Positions 62,091 to 64,000 of a stretch of DNA of 64,000 nucleotides are shown here, in pieces. Below the pieces are notes generated by a model. It had not been told where the DNA came from. It worked only from the letters and a program-made list of their open reading frames with translations, and did not search any database. How positions within the stretch are numbered: the stretch's first letter is position 1; every line of letters begins with the position of its first letter. A program made the translations under genes and the position numbers. This DNA is from an uncultured Phascolarctobacterium sp. (GTDB lineage: Bacteria; Bacillota; Negativicutes; Acidaminococcales; Acidaminococcaceae): positions 14,787 to 78,786 of the forward strand of contig NZ_CAADXO010000030.1 in the NCBI RefSeq assembly GCF_900753045.1, given 5' to 3'.

Positions 62091-62110
62091 TACCGGACCG
62101 AAGTCCGGTA
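62091..62110 (-). terminator. Terminator between DUF1292 gene and mltG
   Basis: Perfect eight-base arms TACCGGAC and GTCCGGTA with a tetraloop, followed by ATTTTTATG on the minus strand. Confidence 0.8.
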
Positions 62111-62127
62111 AAATTATTGACTGTGAA

Positions 62128-62475
62128 TTACTCCTCGTCCTCAAACATTTCGTCATACTTAGCAGCAACTGCTTCGTATTCTTCGTCAGTCGGAGCGGTG
62201 TAAACAGCTTCGCCGTTTTCGTCAAAGTCCATGCGTGCGATAACGCAGGTATCTTCTTCTTCGTCATGCTCGTGGCAATCGCAGCCGTCATCTTCGCAGC
62301 AGCAGTCTTCCATCGGAACCAGTACTGCGAATTGTTTGTCATCAACAGTGATAACCATATCCTGATAGAACTCATGCTCGTTGCCTTGCTCGTCAGTCAG
62401 AACAACGCAGATAACTTCTTCTTCGCCTTCAGCCTGCATAGCTGCTAATTCTTCATCTCTAATGTCTTTTTCCAT
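62128..62475 (-). CDS. DUF1292 family protein (YrzB-like)
   Basis: A very acidic protein of 115 residues. The core VICVVLTDEQGNEHEFYQDMVITVDDKQFAVLVP is typical of DUF1292. A Cys/His cluster (CCCEDDGCDCHEH) might bind metal, and it is longer than in Bacillus YrzB. ATG 62475 has AGAGG at eight bases. Location between ruvX and mltG is conserved in Firmicutes. Confidence 0.9.
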   Translation of the reverse strand: MEKDIRDEELAAMQAEGEEEVICVVLTDEQGNEHEFYQDMVITVDDKQFAVLVPMEDCCCEDDGCDCHEHDEEEDTCVIARMDFDENGEAVYTAPTDEEYEAVAAKYDEMFEDEE

Positions 62476-62558
62476 AAAGGCACCTCTTTCGTCATAGCTC
62501 AATAAATAAAAAGCTCAATTTTAATCTAAACATATTGTATAATAGGGACGCTAATCTG

Positions 62559-62981
62559 TCAAATTTTAAAGCTCTTGCTGTCCAGATAATTTTGCAGAAT
62601 AACAACTGCCGCCATCATATCAATAACCTTCTTACGCTTTTTGCGGCGTAAATCCGCATCAACCAGCACCTTTTCGGCAGCCACTGTGCTCAGACGTTCA
62701 TCCCAAAGCACGACCTGCACCTTCGGGAACATGGTGCGTAGCTTTTCGGCCATTGCTTCACAGGCCTGCGCGCGTTCGCCGATAGTGCCGTTCATGTTTT
62801 TGGGATAGCCTACAACCAAGGTATCAACCTCATGCTCGGCAATCAGCTCGGCAATGCGGGCGTAGTCGCGTTCTTCGGTAGTACGATGAATAGTTTCCAC
62901 GCCGTTGGCAATCATGCCCAGCAAATCGCTCACAGCGATACCGATAGTTCTTGTTCCTACATCAAGGGACATTTTACGCAT
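62559..62981 (-). CDS. ruvX: Holliday junction resolvase-like protein (RuvX/YqgF)
   Basis: An RNase H-fold nuclease involved in rRNA processing and possibly recombination. It begins MSLDVGTRTIGIAVSD, with the first catalytic aspartate; VGYPKNMNGTIGERA and LWDERLSTVAAEKVL supply the other conserved acidic residues. Length is 140 residues. It follows ireB by 17 bases. Confidence 0.95.
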   Translation of the reverse strand: MRKMSLDVGTRTIGIAVSDLLGMIANGVETIHRTTEERDYARIAELIAEHEVDTLVVGYPKNMNGTIGERAQACEAMAEKLRTMFPKVQVVLWDERLSTVAAEKVLVDADLRRKKRKKVIDMMAAVVILQNYLDSKSFKI

Positions 62982-62998
62982 TAAGTTACGTTCTCCTT

Positions 62999-63259
62999 TT
63001 ACTTGTTAATCTGCTGCAGATAATTTTTTACCAGCTCTTCAATCAGCTCATAGCGCTCGTGACGGCGCAGCTTGGTGCGTGCGTCCTCAAAGCTAGTGAT
63101 ATAAGTGGGGTCACCGCTCAGCAGGTAGCCTGCCAACTGGTCCACAGGGTTATAGCCCTTCTTTTCCAGGGCAGCATATACTTCTTTTATAGTTTCGGCA
63201 ACGTTCAGCTTTTCCGGCTCACGTTTGAACATCATAGTTTCTTGGGATACTTCAGCCAT
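62999..63259 (-). CDS. IreB family protein (DUF965)
   Basis: An 86-residue protein. The segments [37 protein letters not shown] are nearly invariant in IreB/YrzL. In Enterococcus IreB is phosphorylated by the PASTA kinase IreK and opposed by phosphatase IreP. The present window also has such a kinase-phosphatase pair (8256-10959), so the pathway may operate here. ATG 63259 follows AAAGGAG. A -10 box TACAAT lies at 63291-63296. alaS, often upstream, is not present. Confidence 0.92.
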   Translation of the reverse strand: MAEVSQETMMFKREPEKLNVAETIKEVYAALEKKGYNPVDQLAGYLLSGDPTYITSFEDARTKLRRHERYELIEELVKNYLQQINK

Positions 63260-63373
63260 ACGAAACACTCCTTTCGTTTTTCGTAAATATATTGTAGCAC
63301 ATTTTGAGTAAAAAAGCTGTGTTTTTCTGGTAACTAAACCGGAATAATCCCGGCTAATGTTAAAAAAATGCTA

Positions 63374-63423
63374 AAAAGACTGTCGCCAAGGACGATACGT
63401 TATCGCTTTGAGACAGTCTTTTT
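63374..63423. terminator. Bidirectional terminator-like hairpin
   Basis: Outer arms AAAAAGACTGTC and GACAGTCTTTTT with an inner CGATA/TATCG pairing. Likely terminates the unidentified minus-strand transcript to its right. Confidence 0.7.
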
Positions 63424-63451
63424 ACACATTACGGAAGCATCAGCTCATGCT

Positions 63452-63601
63452 TCAGATTTCCAGCTTCTTCAGCAGGAATTCCTCTTCATCCTCGACCAGC
63501 AGACCACAGAGGTCAGGAAACAGCGGACACGCCTTGCCGCCGCAAAGCAGCGAGTTTCCGAGCTGGAAGTCCGGGCAGAAAACTATTCGGACTTTTCTCA
63601 T
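63452..63601 (-). CDS. Possible small Cys-containing protein (49 aa)
   Basis: A minus-strand frame from ATG 63601 reads MRKVRIVFCPDFQLGN and ends EDEEEFLLKKLEI. It has a plausible bacterial composition and ends just before a terminator. No strong ribosome site is seen, and a plus-strand frame of 84 codons covers the same DNA. It could be a remnant of a larger gene. Weakly supported. Confidence 0.3.
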   Translation of the reverse strand: MRKVRIVFCPDFQLGNSLLCGGKACPLFPDLCGLLVEDEEEFLLKKLEI

Positions 63602-63640
63602 ATCTCACAAAAGTTGAGGTAGAATTGTTTACAAGTTTTA

Positions 63641-63649
63641 TGGTATAAT
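63641..63649 (+). promoter_or_regulatory. Extended -10 promoter of the S51-like gene
   Basis: TGGTATAAT, a TGn-extended perfect -10 box, 43 bases before the start codon. No good -35 is visible. Confidence 0.5.
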
Positions 63650-63692
63650 TTGAATGAGAAATTGAGCAACAAATTTATAAAGGAGAATATGG

Positions 63693-64000
63693 ATGAAGCT
63701 GTTTTTATGTTCGCACTTTTCAAATGTAGGAAGTTTGATAAAAGAAGAAATTGATAACAAAAAAGTCGCATTTATTCCAACAGCATCGCTGCGTGAAGGC
63801 TACACCGGTTATGTCGGCTCGGCTCGAAAGCTATTTAATAAACTGGGAGCAACCGTAACTGAAATTGATATTTCAACGGAGGCTTATTCAACGATACAAT
63901 CTGTTTTTGAAGATACGGATGTGATATATTTTACCGGCGGAAATTCTTTTTTCCTTATAGACCAGCTCCGTAAAACGGGAACGGATGAGCTGTTGAAGAA
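63693..64000 (+). CDS. Peptidase S51-like (dipeptidase E family) protein, 3' truncated by window edge
   Basis: The reading frame from ATG 63693 is open to the window end (102 codons). AGGAG lies seven bases upstream. It begins MKLFLCSHFSNVGSL, continues VAFIPTAS, and has YFTGGNSFFLIDQLRKTG, the conserved GGN(T/S)(F/L)xLxxxL segment of the PepE/Type-1 GATase-like family. The catalytic serine region would lie beyond the edge. AT-rich composition differs from the neighbours. Probably a cytoplasmic peptidase or related amidase. Confidence 0.75.
   Translation, partial: MKLFLCSHFSNVGSLIKEEIDNKKVAFIPTASLREGYTGYVGSARKLFNKLGATVTEIDISTEAYSTIQSVFEDTDVIYFTGGNSFFLIDQLRKTGTDELLK

Noticed and set aside
63368..63622. 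An 84-codon plus-strand frame near the right edge
   Set aside because: It starts inside a terminator hairpin and lacks a ribosome site. The opposite strand offers a slightly better small frame, itself weak.

Overview
The window looks like chromosome from a strictly anaerobic, diderm Firmicute of the class Negativicutes, most likely Acidaminococcaceae (Phascolarctobacterium-like); this assignment is inference. Firmicute traits are a T-box in front of glyQS, a PASTA Ser/Thr kinase with its PP2C phosphatase, and the ireB-ruvX-DUF1292-mltG-U32 block. Diderm traits are a YadA-type outer-membrane anchor joined to an SLH domain. Anaerobic traits are an M3-type [FeFe] hydrogenase, a desulfoferrodoxin and an Etf pair with a ferredoxin. 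No tRNA, rRNA, CRISPR array, integrase or complete insertion sequence was seen. Most genes lie on the minus strand.

Layout. 1-4.2 kb: an edge fragment, an RlhA-type U32 protein, ZapA with six 11-residue repeats, and a secreted chagasin-like protein. 4.2-6.6 kb: gltX and an alkA-type glycosylase. 6.7-15.7 kb: a long minus-strand housekeeping cluster, read def-fmt-DUF116-rsmB-rlmN-stp-prkC-rsgA-rpe. 15.8-21.2 kb: an orphan sugar-binding lipoprotein behind a palindromic operator, a double-ACT protein, aroF and priA. 21.3-24.9 kb: an AT-rich accessory island with an Rpn-family nuclease, the 3' stump of a second copy, clustered hairpins, two unknown genes, one clearly decayed gene and a repeated gene-tail sequence. 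24.9-30.7 kb: rlmD, desulfoferrodoxin, and T-box controlled glyQ-glyS.

30.8-40.6 kb: rbsKDACB for ribose uptake behind pyk and an unknown helical gene, then etfB-ferredoxin-etfA. 40.7-46.0 kb: dnaE, a probable type I toxin-antitoxin locus and a sodium:solute symporter. 46.2-49.9 kb: a two-gene operon for a GltD-like flavoprotein with a NuoF-type cluster domain plus an [FeFe] hydrogenase. 49.9-54 kb: a MITE-like element, a small acidic protein and a 1129-residue trimeric autotransporter-like adhesin. 54.5-59.3 kb: nth-UPF0210-ACT and a phoPR-like two-component system with a possible Pho box. 59.4-63.3 kb: the mltG/U32/ruvX/ireB block. The right edge cuts a peptidase S51-like gene.

The most interesting signals are the toxin-antitoxin locus at 44.25-44.58 kb, where promoter and 5' end appear as inverted copies for toxin mRNA and antisense RNA; the decaying island at 21.3-24.9 kb; the adhesin with an SLH domain after its outer-membrane anchor; and the GltD-linked hydrogenase. 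PASTA kinase, PP2C phosphatase and IreB, which act together in enterococci, all occur here but in separate clusters.
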